Source: Nitrospirae bacterium MYbin6
GTDB lineage: Bacteria > Nitrospirota > Thermodesulfovibrionia > Thermodesulfovibrionales > Magnetobacteriaceae
Direction of reading: 5' to 3'
DNA: 64,000 nucleotides
NCBI GenBank assembly: GCA_002753305.1
Contig: PEAC01000007.1
Location: forward strand, 1-64,000
The notes below the pieces were generated by a model, which saw only the letters and a list, made by a program, of their open reading frames with translations, had not been told where the DNA came from and searched no databases. The position numbers were made by a program, and so were the translations under genes. Below, one piece after another: positions 1 to 8,873 of the stretch (within the stretch, counting starts at the first letter, position 1; every line of letters begins with the position of its first letter).

Positions 1-132
1 GCCTGCAGGAACATTTCATATGATTTTTTGCAAACTTGCGTCTATGGCTGCTTCCCATGCCATATATTTATAGTATACACATCCGCTCTGCACGCTCATT
101 GAGAATTGCTGCTCCGCATTGTTTCTATTACA

Positions 133-158
133 CAGGCATATGCCTGCTGTGCTAAAAT
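133..158 (+). promoter_or_regulatory. Putative ogt promoter with 14-bp palindrome
   Basis: A perfect palindrome CAGGCATATGCCTG (133-146) sits between a weak -35-like TACACA (129-134) and a -10-like TAAAAT (153-158), with an 18-bp spacer. The palindrome would lie inside the spacer, where a repressor or activator could bind. The -10 is six bases before an ATG at 165 and no Shine-Dalgarno is visible, so the transcript may be leaderless. This is a pattern call; the regulator is unknown. Confidence 0.4.
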
Positions 159-164
159 ATGTGC

Positions 165-656
165 ATGCATACTTCGTTAAGTTATACGTCATTAGACACC
201 CCAATTGGCAGGATTTACGCCGTTACGGAGGGCGTTGCCGTGGTGGAAATTGCCTTTGAAAGGCCCTTATGTCCAGAGGCAGACCAGGAGCACGCAGCGC
301 TGAGGCAGCTCAGAGAGTACTTTAATGGTGAGAGGTTTTCCTTCGATGTGGAGATAAATCCCGGCAGAATTTCAGGATTTTATGCGGCCGTATATCGGGT
401 GCTAAGAGAAATCCCGTACGCCGCCACCTGCTCGTATAAAGAGCTTGCCCAAAGGGCGGGCAGCCCCTCCGCGGCCAGGGCAGTTGGACAGGCGATGAGT
501 AAAAACCCCATACCGGTAATCCTGCCCTGCCACAGGGTTATTGCCTCAGACGGCACATTGGGCGGTTACACCGGTGGCATTGGTGTCAAGGAAAAGCTCC
601 TCGCACTTGAGAAGCGATATGAAAGTGCCCGGCATTTTCCCGCAACAGGAAAATAA
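165..656 (+). CDS. ogt: Methylated-DNA--protein-cysteine methyltransferase
   Basis: Suicide DNA-repair protein that moves an alkyl group from O6-alkylguanine (or O4-alkylthymine) to its own cysteine. The 163-residue product has the normal length of a stand-alone Ogt. The active-site motif PCHRV is at about residues 121-125, followed by the GGYTGG-type loop, and the DNA-binding helix-turn-helix region (SYKELAQRAGSPSAARAVG) precedes it. Two ATGs, at 159 and 165, are in frame. I prefer 165 because a TAAAAT hexamer ends at 158 and neither ATG has a Shine-Dalgarno. It is monocistronic, with about 120 bp before the next gene. Confidence 0.95.
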   Translation: MHTSLSYTSLDTPIGRIYAVTEGVAVVEIAFERPLCPEADQEHAALRQLREYFNGERFSFDVEINPGRISGFYAAVYRVLREIPYAATCSYKELAQRAGSPSAARAVGQAMSKNPIPVILPCHRVIASDGTLGGYTGGIGVKEKLLALEKRYESARHFPATGK

Positions 657-778
657 TTCCCGCCCCAAATAGTGCAGTAGTCTGGACATCCGCCACAGGC
701 AATGCGATATGGTTTGGCACTGTTTTTGCAACATAATAAGCAGACGCGCTAAGTCATTACTGCAAGGGGGTAGTGTTT

Positions 779-1816
779 ATGATATTAGCAAGACTTCGGA
801 AGGTAATACACTCAATGTCCTCAGTGCTTAAGCTCGCCCAAATGGCGGCTATGGGTATTGACTATAGTACGTTTGGGCAATACGTGCTAAATATCAGTAA
901 GTTACGGGACATAGACGGCATCCTGCGCGAGGCGTCAAACTGCCTTAAGGACATTTTAGATTATGAGCTGTTTGGCTTTGCCGTCAGCGAAGCCAACTCG
1001 ATCTCCCTATGGGTGGATCCGAGGATTTACAGGGAAAGGCTCATTCAAATCATTGAAAAGGATTTTGGGCGGCAATTTTCTGACATAGATGTACATTATC
1101 TAACCGGCATAGACAAGACGGGGCGCCGCCAAAACATTGACGACGTAAGCATCATTTCGTTTCCGGTGGTTGAGGGCGCAGTGCTCTACATCGCACCGGG
1201 AAAAAGAATGAAGTACTACCATGTGGAGATAATCGGCGTAATCATTAAGACAATAGCCTCTACGCTGGACAATGCCGACAAGATGCGCCAGCTTGAGAGG
1301 GCCGCCACAATAGACTCATTGACGGGTTGCTACAACCGCCGCGCCCTCAGCGGGATAATCGAGCACGAGGCGGCCAGGGCCGAAAGACATTCGGCAGAGC
1401 TGTCGGTAGTGATGTTTGACCTTGACCATTTTAAGCAGGTTAATGACAATTTTGGACATGCGGCAGGGGATGAGGTACTCAGAGAGGTGTCAAAGGCGGT
1501 GCTTAATATGGTTAGAAAAAGCGACTACGCGGCCAGATACGGCGGTGAAGAGTTTCTCTTAGTCCTTCCCGATACATCGACGTCTATGGCGGTTGAGCTT
1601 GCCGAGAGGTTGAGGTGTGTTATCGAAGGGCTGAAAATCACGGTGGGCTCCGATACAATAAATGTGACGTCGAGTTTTGGCGTTGCGGGTTTTAAGAGAG
1701 GCCTAAGCGGCGACAGGCTTATACGCGAGGCAGACGCAATGCTCTATAAGGCCAAGATTGGCGGCAGAAACATGGTCATGCCCACTGGTTATGGGCTAAT
1801 GGAGGCAGCCGCTTGA
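779..1816 (+). CDS. Diguanylate cyclase (GGDEF protein)
   Basis: Likely makes cyclic di-GMP from two GTP. The C-terminal half (about residues 175-340) is a GGDEF domain with the signature GGEEF at about 255-259. An RxxD inhibitory site (RKSD) lies five residues before it, so product inhibition is expected. The N-terminal 160 residues resemble a degenerate GAF-like sensor with no membrane segment, so the protein is probably cytoplasmic. I chose ATG 779 because an AAGGGGG Shine-Dalgarno ends about eight bases upstream; GTG 773 is too close to it. A c-di-GMP hydrolase of the HD-GYP type is encoded at 30221-31510, but no direct link is shown. Confidence 0.92.
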   Translation: MILARLRKVIHSMSSVLKLAQMAAMGIDYSTFGQYVLNISKLRDIDGILREASNCLKDILDYELFGFAVSEANSISLWVDPRIYRERLIQIIEKDFGRQFSDIDVHYLTGIDKTGRRQNIDDVSIISFPVVEGAVLYIAPGKRMKYYHVEIIGVIIKTIASTLDNADKMRQLERAATIDSLTGCYNRRALSGIIEHEAARAERHSAELSVVMFDLDHFKQVNDNFGHAAGDEVLREVSKAVLNMVRKSDYAARYGGEEFLLVLPDTSTSMAVELAERLRCVIEGLKITVGSDTINVTSSFGVAGFKRGLSGDRLIREADAMLYKAKIGGRNMVMPTGYGLMEAAA

Positions 1817-1847
1817 CTTAAGGCCATGCCCGGCAGTATTGTACAAG

Positions 1848-2498
1848 ATGAACGCGGATTTACTAAAGAGTTTTATCGAGAGGGCCGCTGGCAGGGCCAT
1901 AGACCTTACGATTACTGAAAACTCCACGAGTATGTTATCGATGAAACACACACCGAAGGGGGATATATCTCTCCGGGTACATCGCATGTTTTTGGACGCT
2001 TCCCCTGAGGTTCTTGATGAGATAGCGGATTTTGTAAAACACCGGAAGAAAAAGACCCCGCTGATACGGGAGTATATCAGAAAGAACCACCATAGCAGCA
2101 GCCCTGAGAAACGCAGGCGCGCTGCTATCACCCCCCTGGGGAAATACCACAATCTCAGGCACATATATGACGCGCTAAATGAAGAGTACTTTAACGGGCA
2201 AATAGCCGTAGAGATTACATGGGGCAGGAATCCGGGGAAAAGCGTCTATCGCAAAAGACGCCTTGGAAGCTGCGACAGCGCGGCCAGCTTAATAAGAATC
2301 CACCCGGCACTGGATAAATCCACCGTACCGCGGTACTTAGTAGAGTACGTGGTGTACCATGAGATGCTGCATGCCGCCCTCGGCATAAAGGTGAAAAACG
2401 GCAGGCGCTCCATCCACGGCAGGGAATTTAAACTCAGGGAAAGGCTCTTCAGGGATTTCGACAGGGCCGCCAATTTCTTGAAACATAAGAAGATTTAA
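1848..2498 (+). CDS. SprT-like zinc metalloprotein
   Basis: A 216-residue protein whose C-terminal half is SprT-like. It has a zincin motif HEMLH at about residues 169-173 and a third basic/His-containing segment (NGRRSIHGREFKLRE) typical of SprT/SPRTN-like families. The N-terminal 90 residues are basic and not assigned. Related eukaryotic proteins cleave DNA-protein crosslinks; the bacterial role is unsettled. ATG 1848 is preferred over TTG 1839. A TTGACT/TATTGT pair (1813-1818, 1837-1842) lies just upstream and no good Shine-Dalgarno is seen. It converges on the ferredoxin gene with a 15-bp gap. Confidence 0.8.
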   Translation: MNADLLKSFIERAAGRAIDLTITENSTSMLSMKHTPKGDISLRVHRMFLDASPEVLDEIADFVKHRKKKTPLIREYIRKNHHSSSPEKRRRAAITPLGKYHNLRHIYDALNEEYFNGQIAVEITWGRNPGKSVYRKRRLGSCDSAASLIRIHPALDKSTVPRYLVEYVVYHEMLHAALGIKVKNGRRSIHGREFKLRERLFRDFDRAANFLKHKKI

Positions 2499-2513
2499 GG
2501 CTGTCTGCCAGGA

Positions 2514-2702
2514 TTAACCTATATGGATAGCATGGACGGGACAGTTTTCCTCAGCGGCCTCACAGCAACCGGCGAAGTCACACGCCTCCGGGTCTATAAT
2601 CTGCGATTTGCCGATGGATTCATCAATGAAAAAGACCGCCGGGCAGATCTCCTCGCACCTGCCACACCCTATACATGTATCCTCGTCAACCTCTATGTGC
2701 AT
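2514..2702 (-). CDS. Small 4Fe-4S ferredoxin
   Basis: A 62-residue soluble electron carrier. The first cluster motif CIGCGRCEEICP (about residues 10-21) gives C-x2-C-x2-C-x3-C-P. A later Cys pair in FAGCCEAAEENCP resembles the partial second motif of Thermotoga/Clostridium-type single-cluster ferredoxins, so one 4Fe-4S cluster is most likely. The open frame extends upstream, but ATG 2702 is the natural start because the extra residues look non-coding and would cross the promoter. It is transcribed divergently from phoB. Confidence 0.92.
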   Translation of the reverse strand: MHIEVDEDTCIGCGRCEEICPAVFFIDESIGKSQIIDPEACDFAGCCEAAEENCPVHAIHIG

Positions 2703-2709
2703 GGCCAGT

Positions 2710-2738
2710 AATATAACATAAAACGATGTCTGTTTGAA
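2710..2738 (-). promoter_or_regulatory. Promoter of the ferredoxin gene (leaderless type)
   Basis: On the minus strand, TTCAAA (2738-2733), a 17-bp spacer and TATATT (2715-2710) form a sigma70-like promoter. The -10 ends seven bases before the start codon at 2702 and there is no Shine-Dalgarno, so transcription should begin at or one base before the ATG. Confidence 0.5.
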
Positions 2739-2765
2739 AAAAAAATTTGTACATTGCATGCCTAT

Positions 2766-2788
2766 GCAAATTTGCGGAGATTTGCAAA
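2766..2788. promoter_or_regulatory. Palindrome cluster upstream of phoB
   Basis: The perfect 10-bp palindrome GCAAATTTGC (2766-2775) is followed by the related half-site ATTTGCAAA (2780-2788), 55-40 bp before the phoB start. It could be an operator for phoB or the divergent ferredoxin gene. It does not match the E. coli Pho box (repeats of CTGTCAT), so I do not call it one. Confidence 0.3.
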
Positions 2789-2829
2789 AAACAACTGCAT
2801 TATGCAAAACTAATCCAGAGGTAGCGCTA

Positions 2830-3534
2830 ATGAAAAAAAAAGTCATCGTAGTCGATGACGAAAAGGACATAGTGGAGCTGATATCGTATAACCTGGCAAA
2901 AGAGGGATTTCATGTTACGTCGTCATTTAACGGTGAAGACGGGCTTAACAAGATCAAGGCACAGCGCTTTGACCTGATAATCCTTGACCTGATGCTCCCC
3001 GGCATTCAGGGAATTGACCTCTGTAAGACCCTTAAGTCCTCTGAGGAGACTGCTGCTGTTCCCATAATTATGGTGACGGCGAAATCCGAGGAGTTCGACA
3101 AGGTGCTTGGCCTTGAGATGGGCGCTGACGATTATATCACGAAGCCATTCAGCATACGCGAACTTCTTGCGCGGGTCAAGGCCGTACTTAGGCGCACTCA
3201 GGAAAAGGCCGCCCTTGAGCCGTCCACAAAGGCCCTCAAAATAGGCGATATAGAGATGGACATCGATACGTACAAGGTCAATAAAAAGGGCATACCTGTG
3301 AAACTCAGCGCCACGGAGTTCAAGCTGCTCCATTACCTTATTCAAAGAAAAGGCAAGGTCCTCTCCCGCGATATGCTCCTTGACGCGGTCTGGAAGGACG
3401 AGGCATTTGTTGAGCCACGAACCGTCGACGTCCATATCCGCCGTCTGAGGTCTCAGATTGAGGACAACCCCTCACTGCCTGTTTATATAAAGACCCGCCG
3501 CGGCATCGGCTACTATTTCGAGGACATACCATGA
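2830..3534 (+). CDS. phoB: PhoB/OmpR-type response regulator
   Basis: A 234-residue transcription regulator. It has an N-terminal receiver domain with the acidic pair in VVDDEKD, a phospho-acceptor Asp in LDLMLPG near residue 53 and the Lys in TKPF. The C-terminal winged helix (about residues 135-230) has the OmpR-type endings RTVDVHIRRLRSQIE and TRRGIGYYF. ATG 2830 is chosen because it opens the receiver domain exactly and has an AGAGGT Shine-Dalgarno. The frame open upstream from 2734 is not conserved in the family. It overlaps phoR by 4 bp and is followed by pstB and phoU, which identifies it as the phosphate-starvation regulator. Confidence 0.93.
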   Translation: MKKKVIVVDDEKDIVELISYNLAKEGFHVTSSFNGEDGLNKIKAQRFDLIILDLMLPGIQGIDLCKTLKSSEETAAVPIIMVTAKSEEFDKVLGLEMGADDYITKPFSIRELLARVKAVLRRTQEKAALEPSTKALKIGDIEMDIDTYKVNKKGIPVKLSATEFKLLHYLIQRKGKVLSRDMLLDAVWKDEAFVEPRTVDVHIRRLRSQIEDNPSLPVYIKTRRGIGYYFEDIP

Positions 3535-4955
3535 ATCTCAGGCGGTTCATCCGGCGCGTGGCTACCCTCTGTGGTACGATGGCTCTCTCTATCGTCCTGT
3601 TTTACTTTATTGTCTCTTTTTATGTTAAGAGCACACTTCATGCCGTAGACATTCAGGCCAATTTAACCAATCACCTGACATATGTGTTTTTTGCCTTTTC
3701 CCTTATAGGCTCTCTTGTGTCGATAATTTTTATCTTCAGGGATTACAGAAAAAAGGAAAAATTCCTGAAGGAGATAGAGCAGTTTTCAGAGATGGTCTCA
3801 AAGGGGTCTATTCAGGACAAGGTTTTTTTCGAGGACTACCCCGACCTTGTCGGCGTTTATAACTCCCTCAACGACATCACCAGGCGCCTGAACGAAAAAT
3901 TTGCCCACACCGAAGAGGAACGTTCCCAGCTTAACGCCATTCTTGAGAGCATCCCCGATGCCCTTGTCATCATTGACAATAGAAACGAACTCATCTATGT
4001 CAACGACCATGCCTCGGACTTTTTCAACTACAAGGGGCCTATTAAGAACAAGCCTCTCATTGAGATAATCAGAAGTTCCGACCTCATTACAATGCTTGAT
4101 AACGTAAAGAAATACGATAAGACCGAATTGGGGGATATATTCCTTGAGTATCCCATTGAGAAATACATGCAGGTGCGCATGTATCCATTTTATAAAAAGA
4201 ACGACCTTTCCGGTGTTGTAATCTTATTTCACGACATCACAGAGCTAAAGAAACTTGAGACGATGAGAAAAGACTTCGTAGCCAATGTCTCTCACGAAAT
4301 AAAGACCCCGGTAACGGCAATCAAAGGCTTTGCCGAGACACTTATAGAAGGGGCAATTGAGGACAGGGAAAACAGCATTAAATTCCTGAAGACCATTGTG
4401 TTTCACAGTGAACGCCTTAACAGGCTCGTCGATGATTTGATGACAATCTCGAAAATTGAGCTTGGCGTTGTGAAATTACGCAAGACCGAGACGGACTTCT
4501 CCGACGTGTTTGACACCGTAATAGAGACCCTCAGGGGCAGTGCCGAGGCCAAGGGGCTTTACCTGAGGAAATCCCTGGACTCAAAATGCAGCAAGTCCCT
4601 CAACGGGCGCATCACCCTCAACGCAGACCGCGACAGGGTAATCCAGGTGCTGCTTAACATAATAGACAACGCCATAAAGTTCACACAGAGTGGCGGCATA
4701 GAGCTTGGTTTTGGCAGCGATGGGCGGCGGTGTTTTTTCTACGTCAGAGACACAGGCTCCGGCATCCCCAAGCGCTGCGTCTCGAGGCTTGGGGAGAGAT
4801 TTTACAGGGTTGACCCGTCGCGCTCCAGAGAGCTTGGCGGCACTGGGCTAGGACTTGCCATCGTCAAGCACATCGTCAAGGCCCACGACTGGGAGATGAA
4901 AATCGAAAGCGAGGAAGGCTCAGGGACTATGATTAAGATTATCGTTGGAAAATAA
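3531..4955 (+). CDS. phoR: PhoR-type sensor histidine kinase
   Basis: A membrane kinase of 474 residues, the likely partner of the PhoB encoded just upstream (ATGA-type 4-bp overlap). It has two N-terminal transmembrane segments (about 12-32 and 46-66) with almost no periplasmic loop, a HAMP-like linker, a PAS domain (about 130-230) and HisKA with the phospho-accepting His in NVSHEIKTP near residue 256. HATPase motifs are NIIDNAIKF (N box), DTGSGIP (G1) and [10 protein letters not shown] (G2). The short extracytoplasmic loop fits PhoR, which senses phosphate through the Pst transporter and PhoU rather than directly. Confidence 0.92.
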   Translation: MNLRRFIRRVATLCGTMALSIVLFYFIVSFYVKSTLHAVDIQANLTNHLTYVFFAFSLIGSLVSIIFIFRDYRKKEKFLKEIEQFSEMVSKGSIQDKVFFEDYPDLVGVYNSLNDITRRLNEKFAHTEEERSQLNAILESIPDALVIIDNRNELIYVNDHASDFFNYKGPIKNKPLIEIIRSSDLITMLDNVKKYDKTELGDIFLEYPIEKYMQVRMYPFYKKNDLSGVVILFHDITELKKLETMRKDFVANVSHEIKTPVTAIKGFAETLIEGAIEDRENSIKFLKTIVFHSERLNRLVDDLMTISKIELGVVKLRKTETDFSDVFDTVIETLRGSAEAKGLYLRKSLDSKCSKSLNGRITLNADRDRVIQVLLNIIDNAIKFTQSGGIELGFGSDGRRCFFYVRDTGSGIPKRCVSRLGERFYRVDPSRSRELGGTGLGLAIVKHIVKAHDWEMKIESEEGSGTMIKIIVGK

Positions 4956-4960
4956 CTAAT

Positions 4961-4984
4961 GGTGACGGCGGTGACGGCGGTGAC
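4961..4984 (+). repeat. 9-bp tandem repeat between phoR and pstB
   Basis: The unit GGTGACGGC occurs twice in full and once in part (GGTGAC) in the 32-bp gap before the pstB ATG at 4988. It takes the place where a Shine-Dalgarno would be expected. Copy-number change by slippage could alter pstB translation; this is inference. Confidence 0.7.
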
Positions 4985-4987
4985 AGA

Positions 4988-5761
4988 ATGAATACGGTAT
5001 TAAATGAGGTTGAGCTGGAGGTAAAAGGCCTGAACTTTTACTACGCCGGCAATGTGCACGCGTTGAAAAACATTAACGTGCCGATTCATAAAAATGCCGT
5101 AACGGCTCTTATCGGGCCTTCCGGCTGCGGCAAGACTACCCTTCTGAGGTGTTTTAACAGGATGCACGACCTGTATCCGGGAAGCCGCTACGAGGGAGAG
5201 ATTTCCTTCAACAATGTTAACATCCTCGCCGAAGACATAGACGTCATAGATTTGCGAAGCCGCATAGGGATGGTATTTCAAAAGCCTACGCCATTTCCCA
5301 TGTCGATATTTGATAACATTGCCTATGGCCTCAGGCTAAGGGGTATAAAAAACAGGACTGAACTGAGTGACCACGTAGAGTCCGCCATCAGGCAGGCTGC
5401 CTTATGGGATGAAGTAAAACACAAATTAAACGAAAGCGCCTATACGCTCTCCGGTGGGCAGCAGCAGCGCCTTGTCATTGCACGCGCGCTTGCCGTAAAC
5501 CCCGAGGTGCTGCTTTTCGATGAGCCTACCTCAGCGCTTGACCCCATATCCACATCAAAGATAGAAGAGCTTGCCGTGGAAATAAAGGATACTGTCACCA
5601 TACTAGTTGTCACTCACAACATGCAGCAGGCCGCGAGGATGAGCGATTTCACAGGCTTTATGATGCTTGGCGAGCTTATAGAATTTGACGGCACGGACAA
5701 GATATTTACAAATCCGTCCAATAAACTGACAGAGGATTACATATCGGGAAGGTTTGGCTAA
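4988..5761 (+). CDS. pstB: Phosphate ABC transporter ATP-binding protein
   Basis: A 257-residue ATPase that powers high-affinity phosphate import by PstSCAB. Walker A is GPSGCGKTT (about residues 42-50), the signature LSGGQQQR near 155-162, and Walker [13 protein letters not shown]; the H-loop is in VTHNMQQA. The early NRMHDL and [10 protein letters not shown] segments are typical of PstB rather than other ABC ATPases. It ends in a 1-bp overlap with phoU. The permease and binding-protein genes are not adjacent, so they must be elsewhere if the transporter is functional. Confidence 0.95.
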   Translation: MNTVLNEVELEVKGLNFYYAGNVHALKNINVPIHKNAVTALIGPSGCGKTTLLRCFNRMHDLYPGSRYEGEISFNNVNILAEDIDVIDLRSRIGMVFQKPTPFPMSIFDNIAYGLRLRGIKNRTELSDHVESAIRQAALWDEVKHKLNESAYTLSGGQQQRLVIARALAVNPEVLLFDEPTSALDPISTSKIEELAVEIKDTVTILVVTHNMQQAARMSDFTGFMMLGELIEFDGTDKIFTNPSNKLTEDYISGRFG

Positions 5762-6432
5762 TGGCAATAAGACCGGACGAACTAAAACATCTGAAGGAGA
5801 TGATCTTAAAGATGGCCTCTTTGGTAGAGGCCTCCATAAGGGACTGCGTCAGGGCGCTGGTCACTCAGGAGCCAATCATAGCCAAAGGGGTAATAGCGGC
5901 AGACCTCACAATAAACGCCTTCGACGTGCAAATCGACGAAGAGTGCATAAGGCTTATAGCAAGGAGGCAGCCCGTAGGAAGGGACCTGCGCTTTATCACT
6001 ACGGGGATGAAGATAACCTCAGACCTTGAGCGTATCGCAGACCATGCCGTTAACATTGCCGAGCGCGCCCTGAAACTCTCCGAGGCGCATCCCATGAAGG
6101 CATATTCGGACATCGCCAGGATGCGAGAGATTGTCCAGCGCATGGTCAAAGACGCCATAGATTCGTTTGTTAACGAAGACAAGGGCCTGGCCAAAGATGT
6201 CATCGAACGCGATGACGAAGTGGACGAGATAAACTCCTCTATCGTCAACGAACTGATGCTGGTAATGGCAAAAGAGCCGGAGAATATTGTGCAGGCCAGC
6301 CAGTTAATCTATATATCGAGAAACATAGAGCGTATCGGCGACCACGCAACAAACATAGCCGAGGTGATTATCTACATGGTCGATGGGCGAATAGTAAGGC
6401 ACATGGCCGACATAACGGGGCAAACACCTTAG
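5761..6432 (+). CDS. phoU: Phosphate signalling regulator PhoU
   Basis: A 223-residue all-helical cytoplasmic protein that relays the state of the Pst transporter to PhoR and restrains phosphate uptake. It has the two repeated three-helix bundles of the family, each with the metal-binding signature: ERIADHAVNIAE near residue 85 and ERIGDHATNIAE near residue 190. It starts directly at the pstB stop, implying translational coupling, and converges on the PHP gene with a 4-bp overlap. Confidence 0.95.
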   Translation: MAIRPDELKHLKEMILKMASLVEASIRDCVRALVTQEPIIAKGVIAADLTINAFDVQIDEECIRLIARRQPVGRDLRFITTGMKITSDLERIADHAVNIAERALKLSEAHPMKAYSDIARMREIVQRMVKDAIDSFVNEDKGLAKDVIERDDEVDEINSSIVNELMLVMAKEPENIVQASQLIYISRNIERIGDHATNIAEVIIYMVDGRIVRHMADITGQTP

Positions 6433-7043
6433 TCCTGCCTTAAGTTTCGTATTCCCTGCCGTATGCTATGGACGAGGTCTGATATTGTATTAATAGGCTG
6501 TGGCAGCAGGGTGTGGTATCTGCCTACGTCGCGCCGTGAATGTGCGTCGCTGGCGTAGATGCGCGGGAGGTTTCGTTTTTCCGCGAGTTTCCCGGCAAGT
6601 GCCCTGTTTGATGGGGTAGTGTTTGAGCTGTCAACCTCTACGCCGTCGATATCAAGATTGTAGCAGGCGTTTCCATCTTCCATGCTGAAGCGAAACGGGT
6701 GGGCAACGACAACGGCGGCCGAGTGTCTTCGCACTATACTGATAAGCTCAGCAGCGGTCATGTTATAATGCAGGCCTTTTAATGACTCTAACCCGTATAC
6801 AAGGAAATGGCCGCCAAGGCATGAGACCTCAATGCCTGATAAGAGGCGAAGCGCGGGGCCTGCCCATTTTTGCAATTCCTCAATCTCACGCCCCGGCCAA
6901 ATCGTGTCATGGTCGGTAAAGACAAGGACATCTATCTCTGCCTCTATGGCAGCCTTGATTGCCTCGTGGGGGGAGATTGTGCTGCATGGCGAATAGGGAC
7001 GTGTGTGGACATGTAAATCTACCTTTAATAACTTGCCGCTCAT
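6429..7043 (-). CDS. PHP-domain metal-dependent phosphoesterase
   Basis: A 204-residue PHP-family protein (Trp/YciV-like phosphoesterase group). Metal-binding motifs are visible in order: DLHVHT (residues 9-14), FTDHDT near 42-47, VAHPFR near 114-119, and a late DAHSRRD. The family hydrolyses phosphomonoesters or short nucleotides such as 3',5'-bisphosphonucleotides; the substrate here is not known. At 204 residues it is shorter than RNase AM (about 290), lacking the family's insert. It faces away from the GT39-like gene upstream, with a 210-bp gap. Confidence 0.85.
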   Translation of the reverse strand: MSGKLLKVDLHVHTRPYSPCSTISPHEAIKAAIEAEIDVLVFTDHDTIWPGREIEELQKWAGPALRLLSGIEVSCLGGHFLVYGLESLKGLHYNMTAAELISIVRRHSAAVVVAHPFRFSMEDGNACYNLDIDGVEVDSSNTTPSNRALAGKLAEKRNLPRIYASDAHSRRDVGRYHTLLPQPINTISDLVHSIRQGIRNLRQD

Positions 7044-7063
7044 TTATGTATCAGGCACCTCTT

Positions 7064-7092
7064 GATGATTTAAACAGCGATGATTTAAACAG
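7064..7092 (-). repeat. Two tandem 14-bp repeats upstream of the PHP gene
   Basis: GATGATTTAAACAG occurs at 7064-7077 and again at 7079-7092, a 15-bp period, 21-49 bp before the PHP start codon. The core TTTAAA is self-complementary. The spacing suggests a regulator-binding tandem site or a local slippage duplication. The rest of the gap (7093-7253) shows nothing I can name. Confidence 0.5.
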
Positions 7093-7253
7093 TGCCGGTT
7101 GGACGTATTCGGCATACACGGTGCATTTTAACGCATATCTGCATCGTTTACAGACCTCAATATATTTATAGCACTGCCGCTTGGCGCAGAAGATCTTTTC
7201 TCTTATAACAGCCATATCATCAGGGCTATTATATCACAGCAAGGTTAAACTTG

Positions 7254-8873
7254 TTAATAGGGTATTTGGCTCTGAGGCAGTGAGCGTATCAGCTTGCTCT
7301 TTTTCTTATAAACAACAAGGTCTGTCTTGTCTGTTGGGGAAAATGGTTCGTGTTTGTCCGGCTCCGGCATACTGGCCCCCCTTCTTGTGTTGCGGATTGA
7401 GACGGTTACAGGTTCATATAGCGGCATTAGCTCATCAGGGATTGTAAGCTGGGTGTTGTTGAGTACACTGCTTATGCTGATAGGGAAAATCCAGTCAGGG
7501 AGTTTACCTTGAAGTGCCTCCGCATGATGCCTATAGTTGATTACCTCCATGCCGGTATAAAAAATCAGTGGGAATTCAGGGTCTTTTACCAAAATTGATT
7601 CATCGGGCAGGCCCTCTTTTTTCAGAAAGGCCACTGTGTCATTCAAGGCATCGGAATATTCTGAAGATATTTCGCGAACTAACGTAATCAAGGGCATCTC
7701 CGGCTGGTGAAACCCTCTGAAGAAATAGGCCGGATAGTATGAGAGATAGTTCGTTAAACACAAAACCGCGACTAAGGTGTACCGCAGAATGGGTGGCTTT
7801 GCGTACATAACTATAATATAGGCCTGTAACAGACAAAACACCGGTATGGTTACTATAATATAGCGCAAATAAATGCCGGGGCTGATAAGGATGGCAGGCA
7901 GGTGGCAAGGGATGTAAATCAACAGGAACAGGTTGATTAATCTTGTATCCACTGGTTGTGCTGTGGCGTTGGGGATGGACTTTGGGCCGGTTATCCACCG
8001 GTAAAGATAATATCCAACGGGGATAAGGGCCAGGACAAATGGAAATATATGAAAATTTATTTCTCTTAAGTAATTGAAAAGTTTCTCTACGGTGTCTTCT
8101 TTGGCAAGCCGCCCCACCTGGCCCCACGGGCGCGCGTAGATGAGCCACGGCAAGGTGGAGATGAAAAATATGGAAAAAGAAATCAGCAAAGGGCGTATAA
8201 TATTCTCATGCTGCTTTCGCGCAATAACGGCAAATATGCCTAACGATAGTACGCTGCCAAGGACAATAATATAGTTGCTGTAAAACTGTAAGACAAGCGA
8301 AACAGCCGTGTAAACCACCCCCTGCCGGAGTTTTCCATTTATAAGAAGTAATAGGCCAAAGATAAGCAAAATCTCTGCAAAAATCACAATCGAATAGTAG
8401 CGGCACTGCCTTGCGTGAAGAACAAATGCCTGGTTTGTTGCAATAAAAAGCGCTGCCAACAAGGCTGTTGAGTGGTTACTGTAAATACGGTTGGCCAACC
8501 AGGCAATAAAAACAACCGACGCCAATCCAATTAGCGCAAAGGGCAGCCTCCCTGCCGCCGTCGTCTTTCCGAAAACCGTAAAAGAGGCCGCCGCGGTGTA
8601 TAAATCCAACCACGGACGCCATGTCCAAACCAGATTTCTCGATTCCACGTTTACCCCTAAGATGGCTACAGCATTTTTGCCGTCATGACTCTTTGGCAGC
8701 CCGAATTTTGTTATATTGACGGCAAGGAGCGCGGTCTCCGCTTCGTCTCCCCAATAGAGGCGCTCCTGTAGATTGTACAAGAGCATAAATGCGGCGAAAA
8801 CAATAATTGCCACATAGCACGCGGCTACAGTCTTTTTGGATTTACCACCGGTCTGGTGGCAGCATTGTGTCAT
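7254..8873 (-). CDS. GT39/PMT-like membrane glycosyltransferase
   Basis: A 539-residue integral membrane protein with about ten hydrophobic segments, resembling the ArnT/PMT_2 family that transfers sugars from polyprenyl-phosphate carriers. The expected acidic pair is in YWGDEAETA (about residues 41-49) in the first extracytoplasmic loop, followed by LPFALIGLASVVFIAWLANRIY, the characteristic second membrane segment. It is a paralogue of the gene at 55761-57356, sharing the xDEAxTALLAVNIxKxGxP pattern and DGKN. The stop of the upstream 5'-nucleotidase overlaps its start by 4 bp, suggesting co-transcription. Acceptor and donor are unknown. Confidence 0.82.
   Translation of the reverse strand: MTQCCHQTGGKSKKTVAACYVAIIVFAAFMLLYNLQERLYWGDEAETALLAVNITKFGLPKSHDGKNAVAILGVNVESRNLVWTWRPWLDLYTAAASFTVFGKTTAAGRLPFALIGLASVVFIAWLANRIYSNHSTALLAALFIATNQAFVLHARQCRYYSIVIFAEILLIFGLLLLINGKLRQGVVYTAVSLVLQFYSNYIIVLGSVLSLGIFAVIARKQHENIIRPLLISFSIFFISTLPWLIYARPWGQVGRLAKEDTVEKLFNYLREINFHIFPFVLALIPVGYYLYRWITGPKSIPNATAQPVDTRLINLFLLIYIPCHLPAILISPGIYLRYIIVTIPVFCLLQAYIIVMYAKPPILRYTLVAVLCLTNYLSYYPAYFFRGFHQPEMPLITLVREISSEYSDALNDTVAFLKKEGLPDESILVKDPEFPLIFYTGMEVINYRHHAEALQGKLPDWIFPISISSVLNNTQLTIPDELMPLYEPVTVSIRNTRRGASMPEPDKHEPFSPTDKTDLVVYKKKSKLIRSLPQSQIPY

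Noticed and set aside
16-204. Minus-strand 62-residue open frame at the left edge
   Set aside because: It has no recognisable motif or ribosome binding site and overlaps the promoter and start of ogt.
2766-2830. A Pho box upstream of phoB
   Set aside because: I looked for direct repeats of CTGTCAT-type sequence and found only a GCAAATTTGC palindrome, so autoregulation by PhoB is not supported.
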